NCBI GenBank assembly: GCA_028023455.1
Contig: JAQFVV010006255.1
Location: 248,001-312,000 of the forward strand
Reading direction: 5' to 3'
DNA from: Epiperipatus broadwayi
Lineage: Eukaryota > Onychophora > Udeonychophora > Euonychophora > Peripatidae
Length of the DNA stretch: 64,000 nt
The notes under the pieces were generated by a model. The model searched no databases. It was not told where the DNA came from and worked only from the letters and a program-made list of their open reading frames with translations. This document shows positions 47,506 through 61,018 of this stretch, piece by piece; position 1 is the stretch's first letter; the number at the start of each line of letters is the position of its first letter. Both the position numbers and the translations under genes were made by a program.

Positions 47506-49205
47506 ATAAGAAAAAAACCCTACTACTTGTTCATACTATAATTCAAATTTCGAAAGTTTTTAACTATTTGCTAATTGTAGTATTATTTCGATAAAAAAAT
47601 ACACATAACGCGCATTTATTTTGCTCAATCATATTGTTCTTGTTAAGAAAACTGAGTCTACTAATATTAATAATTTTTATAAGTCATTCGTTAGACTACT
47701 TGTTTATTAAAATATCGCAACTTTTATTCTTTATTTATTAAAATTTAACACACCTTATAAAGATTTTAAAAAGAGAGAACAGAAAAATTAAAAAGAAAGG
47801 CAACTTCGTATTCTACTATCTTTTTTTTATTATTAAAATTACACAAATAAGTGCACGTGGCACACGTTATTTTTTTTTTTGTTTGTAAAGACAACACGCG
47901 CGCACACGCACACAAACAAAATATCGATACTTGTTCCATTTATCATTCATTTCAGTAATAGTTCAGTAGTCGCGTAGGTGTATATAAAATCACCGAGTGC
48001 ATACTAAATCGGTGCCCACGCGGTCGTTACATTTATATAAAATGACCGAATTACAAAATGTTAATATATCTCTATTTAATAACGTATTTTAATTAATTAA
48101 TTTATATGTTTTACATTTATTTAAATATGAATATTATTTTAAAAAATAAAAGCAATGCTGAATTCACCAAAATCTTTTCAGAAAAATAACTATAAATGAA
48201 AGTTACTATTTTTATATTATTTATTCTGCAAGAGCTTTTATATATATATATATAAATTCTTTTTTTTTTTAACATTCTTTTTTTTTCTTATTTTATAATC
48301 ATCAATCAGGTCAAAGTTTTAATTCCTAATGAATACAGTACAACTTTTATTACAAAAATCGAAAAGTAAAGAAGATTATTCTGCTAATAAATTATTGGAG
48401 CGTTTTAATAGTAAAAGGAATAATCTAAGTAATACGGCATACTGATTGTAGCTATTACTTAAATAAGACAGTAATAAAGATATTTATAATTATAATAAAA
48501 ATTTTATATTTAATGATCTTTTGGATGTTCAATAACTGCTCTTATTATCCTCTATCTTTTAATAATACACTTTGAACTTGGAAAAATTCAATATTAAATT
48601 TATATTAACCTATCATTATTTTGCAAATACATTTAAAACTTAAGGTAATGTCTTCATTCCAATAATATAAGTAAGTCATTTTATATTTTTAGCTGCTACA
48701 TTAAAAAGAAAAAAATTCAATATAAAGGTCATTTGATAATAAATATTAAGCAATTACTAAATTATGTACTGTTCTATATTTAAAAAAAAAAAAATTCTTA
48801 CAAATAATTTTTGATCATTAATATTATAACCTTAAAAAAGCAAAAAGGTAAGAATTAAGACTATTTGATTTACTATTTTAAAAACTTAAATAATTTAATG
48901 AGCTTTTTAAAAATGTAATGCATATATATATATTGAAACAGTAAATATTCAACCTAAATGGATTTGAACTAGGAACCAAAGATACACAGTGATATATAAT
49001 AGTTATAATAAAATTCGAATGAAATGATTCAATTCATATATATATATTAACATTAATCAATATGATGATGATGATGATGATTTATAAAGTACAAGTTCTT
49101 CCCAAAGTATTTTATTTGCTGTTCAGTTTTAATAAAATAAAAAAATGAAACTTTCATGCACCAAACCTTCTGAACAGAAAGTTTACTTTTGGAAAACTTA
49201 TTAAC
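47506..49205. other. AT-rich spacer with one CpG-rich patch
   Basis: Mostly AT-rich. The patch at about 47850-48060 is richer in CpG (ACACGCGCGCACACGC, AGTAGTCGCGTAGG, CCCACGCGGTCG). A GAT repeat lies at 49062-49080. Confidence 0.5.
47979..48048 (+). promoter_or_regulatory. Two repeated TATA-like motifs in a CpG-rich patch
   Basis: GTATATAAAATCACCGAG (47980) and TTATATAAAATGACCGAA (48033) are near-duplicates about 53 bp apart, each a TATAAAA followed by ACCGA. This could be a core promoter of a TE or gene or a small tandem duplication. No transcript start or coding exon is evident downstream. Confidence 0.25.
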
Positions 49206-49210
49206 GCCCT

Positions 49211-49320
49211 ATCATCATCATTTACAAATTATTATCACCATTCCTACATCTCCCCCAGTGGATTGCATGATTTTTCAGGGTTGTGGATATTAATTTTTAA
49301 AAGTGTTTCAAAAAGCAACC
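49211..49320. repeat. Dispersed repeat shared with 52150-52260
   Basis: ATCATCATCATTTACAAATT continues through CCAGTGGATTGCATGATTTT and TCAGGGTTGTGGATATTAAT. It matches ATCATCATTATTTTAAATTA, CCATTGAATTGCATTATTTC and TCAGGGTTAATAGAAATTAA at 52.15 kb in order. Family unknown. Confidence 0.7.
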
Positions 49321-49439
49321 CACAAATTAAATGGATTAATATAAAATAACTTAATTTATTAGTAGTGCATAAATAAAAACTTGCATATAAACTCACAACT
49401 ATTATTGGGTCTACAAAATATAATGTAATAAAAGACATT

Positions 49440-52090
49440 TTAATTTAAGTTTAGGTTTAAAACCTTATAATATCTCCAATGATAAGATATTACCATGTGA
49501 AATATTTAAACAGTTTCAAAAACATGGTTTTCTGTAGACATTGTTCTTTTAATAAATATATTTATGATTGTTTTCAATAATTTCTCCAAAGATAGCATTT
49601 CTTCTCTTTGGGTATTGGTGATGTTAAATAGAGAAATTGAGTAGTATTAGTGACCTTACATAGGTTATAGTATCAGTAGGTCTTGGGTAGTACCTATGGC
49701 ACTCTGTTTATTCCTTCATATTGATTTTAAGGCAGGCAGTGGCTGGTTTGAAAACTTGAGCAATAGATTCTGGATCTGACTGCATTTATTGGCTATTTTG
49801 GTTGGTGTTATTTTTGTTGTTTAGCTACACATATTTACATATTTTTGTTAGATAAATTTATCATACTTGCAGTGTTAAAAATTACTGTAAAATAGCAAGA
49901 TACTGCTATCCAGGTTATGGCAGAAAACAATTTTAATCAGAAGTTTCTCTCCTTGGAATGGGATCACTGCAACATGCTTGTTAAGATGAGTGTTCAAATA
50001 ATTACATTAGATAAGACTTCCTGTTACTGGAATGGAATGTGCTCTTCAACAACATGTTTTTCCTTTTTAGTTGATTATTAAGATTTGATCCCCTCTTTCT
50101 TGACAGCAACATATATGTTTTGGAAAACATTTTCATTCCCTTCTCAGCATATTGTGGGAACAAATTTACAGATACTATGAAAAAAAAATTTTTTTTCTCT
50201 CTTATTCTTTATTTACTTACATTAGTTAACATATGAAAAAAGCAAAAATTGTTGCCAACATTTAAATTACAAATAACAAGTTTTAAAATATTCTTTAATT
50301 CCAAAATATTAGTATCCATTACATTTACTGCAAAATATTAGGGGATTTTATTTAAAACTCCATTCAACAAAAGGCAAACTAAAGACAGTTCAATATGCTT
50401 AGGATATTTATAAACTATGCAATTCAAATCTTTTGATCATATTGAAACAATTTTTCTTGCTTCTCTTATATTGAAATTTATCATTGTATTGTTTTTCCAT
50501 ATTATGAAATAACTATAAAATAGTTAACAATATGATTAATGCATAAAATAACTTGTAATTTTTTAGACAGTTTACATATTTATTTCTCAATTTATACACA
50601 TTTTTATTATGCAATTTTTTTCATGCAGCTTTATAATATAATTAATTCAAGCTGCTATTGGATTTGCCATAGTTACAAATCCCATTCCTAAAAATGAGAG
50701 TATGAGACAGTGTAACTTCTCATTTCTCGTTTAAATACTTACTACAAAACTTTAAACTTTTATTCATTTCTTTAATTATTTTTCCATTTCAATCTTTTTC
50801 ACAAATAGTGCTTTACAGAATGCATATGTACATGATTTCACTGTTCAGAAATTTGATCAGTATTAAACTATGTAAAGAATGAGTAGGAGTTTAATTCTAA
50901 GATTTATAAAAAATGTGACCATAGGACATTAAAATGTACACTTAAGTGTAAACACCAAAAGGATTATCTTAGTTTGACATTTATTATCCACAACAGATCA
51001 AAACAAATATAAGCCTTGCTCCCTTTTGAGTCTGAGAGACTGATAAATTCAGCAAACATTCAAACTGCACCTTTCTTCCTCTGAGCCTTACAAGTGGGTG
51101 AGTAAATTAATGAAAAAATGTTATAACAACACTTGAGACAATATATACTTCAAAACACCACATCACTAACATTTGTAAAATTATAATACCATATTTTTTA
51201 TTCTCTGCAGAAATCAATGTATCCATTCTGGTCATAGGTTTCATAAATGTTTATTTATTATTTAAATGATTGATACTTAGGGTCTTTTATATGACTTCAA
51301 ATTTTTCTTTTATTGTTTATTGCATTTTTTAAATTCATCTTTTATATCATGATACATTTTAATCTCTTTTTTTCTTGCTTTTCTTCAAAAAAAATTTCTC
51401 ATTTTTAACTGAATTTCTTCATTTTTAGCTGCACTTCTCTAATAAATTTGATATATCTTTTTTTTTTTGTTTTCTTCAAATTTAATATCAGTGGTTGTTA
51501 TTGAGCATGTTATCATCTGAAGCATAATGATCTATTCTTGTTGATTGACCTATTACTCTTTTATTTTTTTATTTTTTTAATGTTTGCAACAATTTTAAAT
51601 ATTTTTATTTTTACTCTATCATTAAATAAACACTTGAGAGTCTCAATGCTTTCTTAATCTAAATATAACTGCAGCTTAACAAAATTTCCTCTGTCTATCT
51701 CGACTCAAATCACTGCTACATTCAATTTTTTACTGTATATATTTTTTATTAATTCTGGTCTTATTTTTCATTCCAAATATTTTAAAGACAATTTAGGTGC
51801 ACATTTTGTATGCTACTTATCATATTATATACTACTATATGCTCAGTTGATTCATACAATATTTAACTGTACTGAAGTAATAAACTTGAGCAGAAGTGAG
51901 AGGTTGTTCAGACTCCATGTTGAATGCTAAATATAACAGATTGAAAATAGTAGATATTAATAATTAGAAATGGTTGATAAAATTGCATATACTTTTAATG
52001 TTCTAATATGATGATCTTGATCAAATAATCTAGTGTTGAGGGTTAAGTTATATGTAATTATTCCAAAGGCATTCTTTTCTGCATTCAATT
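49440..52090. other. AT-rich spacer with some unassigned moderate-complexity sequence
   Basis: The region 49570-50180 is less simple (GATAGCATTTCTTCTCTTTG, GGCAGGCAGTGGCTGG) but no coding frame or repeat family was recognised. Confidence 0.4.
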
Positions 52091-52149
52091 TAAAATTAAA
52101 CTCCAGATGGCAAGCTGTTTAAAGAGAAATCCTATTTCTGGAATCTTGA

Positions 52150-52260
52150 TCATCATTATTTTAAATTATTATCATTATCCCTGCATGTTCCCATTGAATT
52201 GCATTATTTCTCAGGGTTAATAGAAATTAATGGCATATATTTGGTATGTTTAAAAAGCAA
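52150..52260. repeat. Dispersed repeat shared with 49211-49320
   Basis: Second copy of the same unnamed family, in the same orientation. Confidence 0.7.
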
Positions 52261-52264
52261 AAAA

Positions 52265-54795
52265 TTAATAATTAAAGATAGGACTTTTAAAGTAATAGAT
52301 AGGTAAATGCTGTATGATTGAATAAATGTTATATTTAATTTAACATTATTTATTTTAAAATATTATTTGATGTCTACTTTTAAAAAGACAATTTTAATCA
52401 TCTATTCTGATAAAGTTGTCTAGATTAAAACAATGATGTATAAGTGTATTAAATATTATTTGTTTTATTTCAATACAATGAAATTTCAGTTATGCAATAT
52501 TTTTGTTTCATTTCAATGTTTAAGGAATTTTATTTGCAACCAGGAAGTGTTTTAAATTAATTTTTAATTGTTTAGACAAAGTTGATTTTATTTTTAAAAT
52601 ATAAATAAATAATTTTTAGTTGGTAATTCCCCCTAGTTACACTCGATCAGGGATTTATACTAATCAAGAAAGAAGTTATAGGTTAAATGATTAATTAAAA
52701 CTTTTGTAAAGTGGTCACATGACAATTAGTATAAATATGTAAAGCAGACATCTGACCACATTAATTATTCATTCTTATTTTTAATTTTCTCTTTTCTCTA
52801 TCTTCATTCTATTTAATTTGTAACAGTTGTATTTTAAAAACTCCAATTAAATTTTTAAAAGTACAATTTTCTTTAAATTTTATTATTTCTTAGCTTAAGT
52901 ATGTTAGGCAAAATTACAATGATTAGGTCCAATTATTTGAATTGAAACAACAAAGGAACTGAAATCATTTCCCAGCCAGCTTTATTGATAATATAATTTT
53001 GTTATTATGATGTTTAACATGTTATCTTTTAAACTTTTTATATTGGGGAGCTTCAACAGTTATTATCATTGCTATTATAATGATGCAAGAGCTATTGCCA
53101 ATTTCAAGGCACATAGGAACCTCTGTTATATATTTAAATTGTCATAATATTAAATTTTTTAGAAGCAATAATGTTATTAAAATAATAATTTCCTGATATT
53201 TTACTTAAAACACTCATTTCATATAAAATATCCAGAATTTATTTACTTTGAGTAAATAACTTAATTCATAGGATAAAGACTATTTATGTTGTTACAATGA
53301 GTTTATCTTATTAGACATTTAAAAGAATTTATTTAAATCTGCAAAAGAAATATTTAAATTAATAATAATTTTATATTTCAACACAAAAAGTGTATTTGTA
53401 CTAATTTAAATGAAATTGTTAACTTATGACAGCACAATTAAAAGAATCTAATGATTATGACTGTTTGCTCTCTTTTAAAAGTAAGAAAGCATTTTCTCAA
53501 GATGGGGATACTATCATGATTATGATATAGGAAAAATATATTGAAAGCATGCTAGCAGTAATGAAGATAAATATTATTAAATAACTATCTTTTCTAGATG
53601 TATTTTCATTTTACTAGATATTATGTTGGATCAGAAAAGAAAAAAATTAGTAACAATTGAATTGCATAAACTGTTTAATAAATATTATGTGAAATTTAAA
53701 TGTTTTTCACTTGATAAAAAGGAAATATAAAATCTACCTGCAAAAAGACATTATATTTAAGTGAATTTAAATAATTTTCTGTATGAAAATATTTTATAAT
53801 GCTTGTAATATTTTAAATTCTGTGAATTCTTTTTCTTAACCCTGAGCATTACTATGGAGACCATTACAGTCATGAATATGACATTTCAAAATAATATTTC
53901 ATGCATTTGCATAGAATCAATAGCATGTAAAAAGGACTATGATTATGGAGCTGTAGGTGCTCCGAAAGCGCTAAGTCCATAAATAGAGGCTCACTAATAA
54001 CAAACTTATAGCTTCACCTTAGCTATTAATCTTAGCTTAACAGTAATATTTCATCTTGCAAATACTTTATAATGTTGAATGAATATAATTTATCAAAAGT
54101 GTTCTATAAATGTTCTCATTATTACAAATTAGGATAATTTGTATGCCGGATTAATTTGGAAACTTGGATTTAACTACTAGTGAACTATTTATTGTAACTT
54201 AATAAATGTATATTGTAATTTAAATACATAGATACTTGTCTGAATAGCCATAAATGTATCTTATTATTTGCTAGCATAATTATGTGAAATTTTCATTAAG
54301 GTTATTGAGAATGTACTTTTTATTTTCTAGATTTTATATTTTAATTATATTGCATTTTATGTTGAATATATTCACAAGATTTTGTTGCTGAATGTTGCTG
54401 TTCCTATTCCAGTCTAATGGTTTATTGGAAGGAGAAGAAGAAAGCAGAACTTTATTTTATTTAATTTAAATGGTGAAAGATTAAATATACTTATATTTAT
54501 GGTATTTGCATACAATGTTTTATTTCAGGTTCATATTGTATATATTTGAAATATTGTAAGTTAAAATTCACAGATTACCAATTTATTATCTCTGAATATT
54601 TTTAAAAAGTATGTGTTTCCTTCTTTATATATGAATTATTTATTTATAAAGATATATTGTTAGGTTGTATGCTGAATAAATAAATATATGTTTCTATTAT
54701 TTATTTTATTCTTATTTATTTTCTAGTGTTAATTGAGCCACATTTGGCATTAGTTATTATTTATCATCTTTCATATTCATTAGCTATATTATTTT
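52265..54795. other. AT-rich spacer
   Basis: Nothing recognised. A small less AT-rich patch at 53945-53980 (GTAGGTGCTCCGAAAGCG) is unassigned. Confidence 0.45.
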
Positions 54796-54801
54796 TGTTA
54801 G

Positions 54802-55040
54802 AGATAGTATTTTGAGTCTCTCTCTCTGTTTAGGGATACTTATTTATGCCAATGTGTTCAGAGATGGTAGCATTTTCTCTATTATTATTTTGCTAGCATA
54901 TTTTTCAAAAAAGAGATGTAGCATTGTCTCTTTCATATTATTTATTATATTTCTGCATATGTATGCTGTATGCATACATTTTGGAGATAGTAACTTAGAC
55001 TTTCTCTTATTTAATGCAATTCTATTTAATATTTTGTTCC
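54802..55040 (+). repeat. Degenerate tandem repeat, period about 52-70 bp
   Basis: GAGATAGTA..., GAGATGGTAGCATT..., GAGATGTAGCATTG... and GAGATAGTAACTT... begin four related blocks at 54802, 54861, 54913 and 54983, each with a TCTCT motif about 12-20 bases later. The 115-residue frame at 54812-55159 comes from these and is not supported as a gene. Confidence 0.5.
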
Positions 55041-55159
55041 TGATGTGCATTTCATTATTTTTTCTGATTAGTTACAAAGTCCTAAATCCTTTATTAGCCC
55101 TCAAAAGTAGGTGCATTTCTATGAGCTATGCCAACTACTTTTCATTTTACCTTGCTTAA

Positions 55160-56800
55160 TTATTTAAAAATGGATTTTGTTTGTAATTTGTAGTATGTTT
55201 AGTAAAGCATATGTAATATTTTACTATGGCTTTATCTAGCATTTTAATAGTTTTTATCAAGGTATTGAGGAATTTCACCCTTACCTCTATAGCATTCTTG
55301 GTTGGCTTAGATGTTAATAATTCATTGTAGATGTGTAAATTTTATATTTGAGCTTTGCTAATAATGAGAACAAAATATGATAAATAATTAATTTAAAAAT
55401 TTAATGGATATTTAGGCATCAATAGCCAATATATATTTGTCTTATCATTCCTTTATCACTGAATTGGTAAGCTATTATAATTACTTAGTATGCTAAATAT
55501 TTATAAAAAAGGGACACTACTTAGATAAAAGTTATCATTGTACAAATGCATTGAGAAGTGAAAACTTTTGATAATTTAGCAATAGTAAATTTATTTTAAT
55601 ATGTTAGATTATGTGTGCTTAATCCAATTTCATTTATTTATTTATAAAACATGATGTAAAATTTTTAATCCTATTCATAAATATTGAGGAAGTAACATTG
55701 TGAAAGCCTTTGGCTATGTGGACTCAGAATATATTTAGTATTTGTAATTTTATATTTTTTTTTCTGTAGATTAAATATTTGTTTTTGTTATTTAAGAAAT
55801 TTCTCATAATTGTTTGTTCACATCATTTCACTTATCAACTAGATATCATTCCACTTACAAACCAAAATTTAAGTACCTATAAAATATTATAAATTATTTT
55901 AAATGTATTTGCTAAAAGAGTACATGAACATTGAAATGAATAAAAAACACTTTATTGAATTATTTAAATATTATAATTACATCTAAGAAATGTGTATTTT
56001 GCTGAATAAAGAATTATAATTTTATTCATCATTTTGGACCATTTAACTAATTTGATTTGCTTCTTTCAAATTACTGTGGATGTTTATTCTAAAATCATTT
56101 TCATATTTGAAGATCATATTTATTATTCTATGATAAAATTTAATTTTACAAGAACCCAGTTTATATTAGAAGATGTTTTAATAGATTTATCCTAGAATAT
56201 TTAGAATGGTTATGAAATCCCTTATTCTTTCTTAATCTCTTAGCATAATCCTAGATTACTCATTATTTTATTCTAAAATTAAGAGATTGTGTTTTGCTTT
56301 ATTTTGATTATCAAAAATATTATTATCATAATTGTGATTAGACATTAGCTTAGGGGAAGTATATGTCATTTATTTTATTAACTAAAATTTCATTCAATAC
56401 TGAATAGACCTAAAGAGTCAAATGAATTTATTCTATAATTCAAATAAGATCATCTTACCCTAAGATATTTTAACTTTAATTTTGTGAACTGTATTATTTA
56501 AATTTATTTTAACTTTTTCTGTGATGAAAATTCCAGTTGACTGAGTGAGGTAAAACTCTAAACTTTTGATTGGTCAATTACAGAATCAACAGTAAAAATA
56601 TATTCATCTTTTAATATTATATTTATTTTAATTTCATTTGTAAAAAGTATATTAATAATTTGTCAGGTTATAAAAGTAAACGAAAGTTTTTTTAAAAGTA
56701 AATTTTTATTTATAATTATAAAAATATTCAATAGCAGAAAAAATAAAAATAAAAATCTTAGCAAATTACAGGGTGATACAACAACATTGATTTTCCTTCT
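55160..56800. other. AT-rich spacer
   Basis: Nothing recognised. Confidence 0.5.
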
Positions 56801-56804
56801 CAAT

Positions 56805-57165
56805 TTACATTATTATAAAAGTTAATAATTTTTTAGTAAAATCTTACTATATTTCTAAAAGTAACTATTTTCAGCATATTTTATTAAAATACATTATAAT
56901 ATGTAAATAAATGCCAGAAAGATATTCTAAAACATTAATTTTTGTTAGAAAATCAAATAAACAGCTTGGGGCAATCTAAACTTTTGAAGATATCAAAATT
57001 GTTGCTATTCACTGTTTTTTTAAAAATTTACATTCATGTAAAAGTATACAATTTTTTAATAAAATGTTATTACTTTTGTAAAATAACTATATTTTCAGCA
57101 TATTTTATAAAAATAATTTATAATATGTACAAAAATAATAACACTCTAAAACATATATTTTCACT
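56805..57165. repeat. Degenerate direct duplication, offset about 225 bp
   Basis: TTTCAGCATATTTTATTAAA (56868) and TTTCAGCATATTTTATAAAA (57093) lie in matching contexts (TATAATATGTA, then CTAAAACAT). The flanking similarity covers about 110 bp per copy. Confidence 0.65.
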
Positions 57166-57174
57166 TTCAGCAGT

Positions 57175-57276
57175 GAAAATTATTTATTGGTGGTCTTTTT
57201 TTGACCAAATAATCATCAGCCAATCGAAAATTATTTATCAACGGTCTTTTTTTGACCAAATAATTATCAGCCAATG
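57175..57276 (+). repeat. Two tandem copies of a 51-bp unit
   Basis: GAAAATTATTTATTGGTGGT (57175) and GAAAATTATTTATCAACGGT (57226) each continue CTTTTTTTGACCAAATAATC and end CAGCCAAT. The CCAAT motif ends both units. The 129-residue frame across it is an artefact. Confidence 0.9.
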
Positions 57277-57279
57277 GCA

Positions 57280-57985
57280 TCCTCCTTTTGATAGACTTAA
57301 AATATCCCTATTATTGATTTTTTATTTGTAAAATAATTCAAGAGAGGGCAGCTTCTTATGGGACTTTTTCTAAGCTTTCAAACAAGTGTAAAATCAACAC
57401 TGTAGATCAAAAATGTCCAATTTCAAGTGACTTAAAGTCATCGATGTGGATGAGCTTCCAAAGTTCAGGAAGTGTTAATAATGAAGAAATTACATTCAAA
57501 AGATGGATCTTACATGGCATATATTTTTAAAGAACATTTCTATATTTTATAAGAACTAAATATGTATTTTGTCTGATCATGGTAAAGAGATACTGAAGAA
57601 ATGGATTAAGTAGTAATTGTAGTAGATATTTGTAAAAGAAGGAAATTTAAATGTAACCTCAATGACATATTCTCACACTTAAGAGTGAGTTGAGATTTCT
57701 CTTTCTTTTGGATTACATTCTCTTGAGTTATTAATAATGTTGCTTGTATTTTCATAATATTTTATTATAAATACTTACCCCAGTTTTATCTTTTTATTGT
57801 AGCATATGATATTTATATTATAAACCTACTGAATTTAACTATTACATGAAATTTTAACATGTAGTGTTGTTGTTTAGCCAAGGTTGTGATTTATATTCAC
57901 CATCAGTTTTCTTGGTCATGTCTCAAATCTCCATTCACTGTTTATAAGTTACAATTTGGATCCCCATTCATTTGCATTTACAGGT
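57280..57985. other. AT-rich spacer
   Basis: Nothing recognised. Confidence 0.45.
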
Positions 57986-57989
57986 TACA

Positions 57990-58048
57990 GTTTGAAATTG
58001 TTAATTGTAATCTATATTGGGATTATCTAAATGTTGACTGGTTTCTAA

Positions 58049-58091
<43 letters not shown>

Positions 58092-58100
58092 AGAGAGAGA
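57990..58100. mobile_element. Arm of the TA-associated foldback family plus (TA)n(GA)n
   Basis: TTTGAAATTGTTAATTGTAA, TATATTGGGATTATCTAAAT and GTTGACTGGTTTCTAATG lead directly into TA repeats (58050-58089) and a short GA run. It is the same family as 7109-7225 and 27745-27872. Confidence 0.8.
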
Positions 58101-58104
58101 AAGT

Positions 58105-59850
58105 GATGTGTTTATATAATGAATGACCCTAATGAGAAAAATATACAAAGAATTATATTGTCCCACATATTGATAAAACAATCCAGTTTAACTAAAACTC
58201 ATTTATTTTTAAATTGTATAATAATAACTAGAAAAAGTTGGGTTTTAGTTATTGATAAGTAATTGCAAATAAATGGCATTATAGTTTAATTGGATTTATT
58301 TTTTATTTTTTGCAAGTTAGTTTATGTAAATAATGAAATTCTAACAGGAATTTTCATATATAAGTAAATATATATTAATGAAATAAGTTAAATAACCAAT
58401 TAAAAGTTAGATTACAAGCTGAAATCACATTATCTAATGGTGATAGTATTTTTAGATGACCCACCTCTAAACTAAAAATGGATTCTGTCTTTAGTTTAAT
58501 AATATAAATTTTATAAGATTAGTAAATCAAACATAAATACTTTATACATATAATGACTAAAAGAATTACAATTTTTTATATATTTTTATAAGTAAACATA
58601 TTTTCCTGTAACGATTTATAACAATTACTAAAATTTTATAGATTTTATGAATGCAAATATTAAAATTATAATGATAATTAATATCTAGATTACAAACTAT
58701 AATGGTACATAAATGTAACACTATAAAAATTCAAATGCACTTATTAAATATTTGTTACCAAACAAATTATTGGGAGAAATTTTTTCTCTACTTCAGAATA
58801 TTTAAAGCTATTTTACCTTTAGTTCATTGAATAACTAGCGTGCTTAATTATGGGCTGTCTACCTAAAACATTCTATGTTTGTATTGATTTCAGATCCATT
58901 TAAAATTGATTTACAACTTGTAAGCTTTATCAATAATAACCTAGATGTGTACCTATCACAAATCAGGAGTTTTTAAATAATATGAAATTCTAATTTTTTA
59001 ATCTAATTCTTTGAATATTCAGATTTTATATATTCATTTATTACCTAAATTAACGTCTTTTGCAATATGTAATCATAAGTTTATAAATGAAGTCTGTAAA
59101 AGGTAAAGTAGAAAAATCAGATTGGTTAGAATTTAGAATAAAACTATAAAAAATATTGTAGAATTGTGGAACAATTATCATACTCATTCAATTGACTATT
59201 GAAAAATATATTCTGCACGTCAGCCTGACAATCTTTTTTATTTCCTTCTGTTTTTTGCTTTACCTTTCAGACACTTAAAACTAATCTCTTCTTTTAGAAT
59301 ATTAATCAATTTCTTTCACCTATTATATGTAATCTTTTATCATTCATATGTTTTTCAGCATATCTTTTATAATTTCTTTGACTGCATAATTTTTTAAATA
59401 AATAATTCCTTTTTATATTACTGTTATTAATAATTTAACATTGCTAGTACTATTCTTTTCACTTATATATATATATTTTTCCAAAATGTACTTCCTAAAA
59501 TGTTCAATCTTTATTATTACTTTTTTTTTAATTCTACGCTTCTGCTTTTCATAAATTAACACATCAAATAAAACATTTAAAAACATCCCTCTTAAATTTA
59601 TAATTCATTATATTTATAACAAACTGCTCATATTAAAATCTTTTAGCCATTGTTATTTTTACCATTCATTAATTAAGTAGTGAAAAGCATGTAATTTTCT
59701 TCTAAACTAATGTTTTAACTTCTTTTTGCCATTATTTGTAAACATTGCTTTAGAATTGGATACTTACATTGCAAACATTTTATAAATTTCACTAATTCTA
59801 CTTAACATTTGTTGAGCTGATTCTTAGTATTTGTAAAAAGTATCATAATA
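58105..59850. other. AT-rich spacer
   Basis: Nothing recognised. Confidence 0.5.
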
Positions 59851-59856
59851 AGATTA

Positions 59857-59958
59857 CCAAGCATTGGTGGTCGAGTGGTCAGCACAGCCGCCTTACAAGC
59901 AGTTGTTCCAGGTTAGTGGGTTCGCTTCCCAGCCGATGCTATGACACATGAAAAAAAA
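59857..59958 (+). mobile_element. tRNA-derived SINE, most complete plus-strand copy
   Basis: CCAAGCATTGGTGGTCGAGT carries the A-box region, the B box reads GGGTTCGCTTCCC, and CAGCCGATGCTATGACACAT precedes an A9 tail. AGATTA at 59851-59856 and 59959-59964 is a likely short target duplication. The head resembles a Ser/Leu tRNA. tRNA-derived SINEs of this general kind are well known in cephalopods. Confidence 0.92.
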
Positions 59959-60059
59959 AGATTATGTGATGTGATGTATTGTGGCTTCTCCTTAAACGAA
60001 GTCAAGAATATCTAAGCAATTATGCCCAGATAAACCTGTTAGCCACTTCATTTTCCATT

Positions 60060-61016
60060 CCCCACTTTAAATTTTCCCATATTCTGCTCCATTTTATTTC
60101 CACAACATAATCTTTGTCAACTCTATAGCCTTAATATCTAATTCCCCCTTATCTTTTTCCAAACCCAGCATAAAAACCAATATTTCACTTTCTGTATAAT
60201 CACTTTTTTTATATTTATTCTTCCATAACTTCATTATATATACCCTTTCTGATCCAAACATTTACATTCAATTAACAAATGCCTAATATTTTCTATTCAT
60301 TCCTTACATAATTTACAAAATAAATCATCCATATTTTTCCATTTACATGTATATACTCTTGTAGCTAAAGATCCCGTTCGAGCCTTAAACAATAAACTAC
60401 TTTCCTTACTATTATCATATATTAACTCTCACCTAATATTCTGTTTATTTCTATATATATTTAAACTCTTTTTACTCTCCATACAATTTCTCCATCTCTC
60501 TAACTCCCTATTCTTTATTAATAAATCCATTCTTTTATCCCATTCCTTACTACTATAACACTCAAAAATCCTCTTAATACAATCATTCCTTCTTTTGTAC
60601 AAATATACTGGTATAAATTCTTTATCCAAATCTTTTGTATACCACATTACCTTTCTCACCCATCTTGTTACCTGCCCTTTACTCATAACCCAATTAAATA
60701 CTATTGGCTATTCTTTTATTATCCATAAACTGCAATCTTCCAAACATTTTCATTTTATTTTTTTGCATCTCTCATATGAAAACTTGACCAGCCCATTTCT
60801 CCTTGAATTGCCTCCTTTGCTGTCCATACATCTGCATCCAATGCATGTCTTCCTACTTCCCTTTGAACTTTTTCTAAATAATCTAATACCCCTTTACTAA
60901 CACATAATGCATACCCCTTTACTAACACATAATACATAATTACCATATGTTAATCCTGCTACTGCAACTCCCTTCCATATAATTCTAGCTACATCATATT
61001 TATTATCATATTTATT
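60060..61016 (-). mobile_element. LINE 3' fragment (C-terminal region of ORF2)
   Basis: Minus-strand translation in broken frames gives RIIWKGVAVAGLTYGNYVLC, VQREVGRHALDADVWTAKEA, IQGEMGWSSFHMRD, then FKARTGSLATRVYTCKWKN and a C-x2-C...H-x4-C segment (LFCKLCKE, HLLIECK). This matches the C-terminal part of a non-LTR retrotransposon polyprotein; the clade is not decided. The RT itself is absent. Open pieces are at 60429-60686 and 60755-60946. The 5' side ends at the foldback starting at 61019. Confidence 0.82.
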
Positions 61017-61018
61017 AT

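Noticed and set aside
54812-55159. 115-residue hydrophobic frame, possible membrane protein
   Set aside because: It arises from AT-rich degenerate repeats rich in Phe and Ile codons; the opposite strand is also open, as expected from composition.
57886-58119. Frame with an IYIYIYIY and RERE tail
   Set aside because: The tail is the translated (TA)n and (GA)n run.
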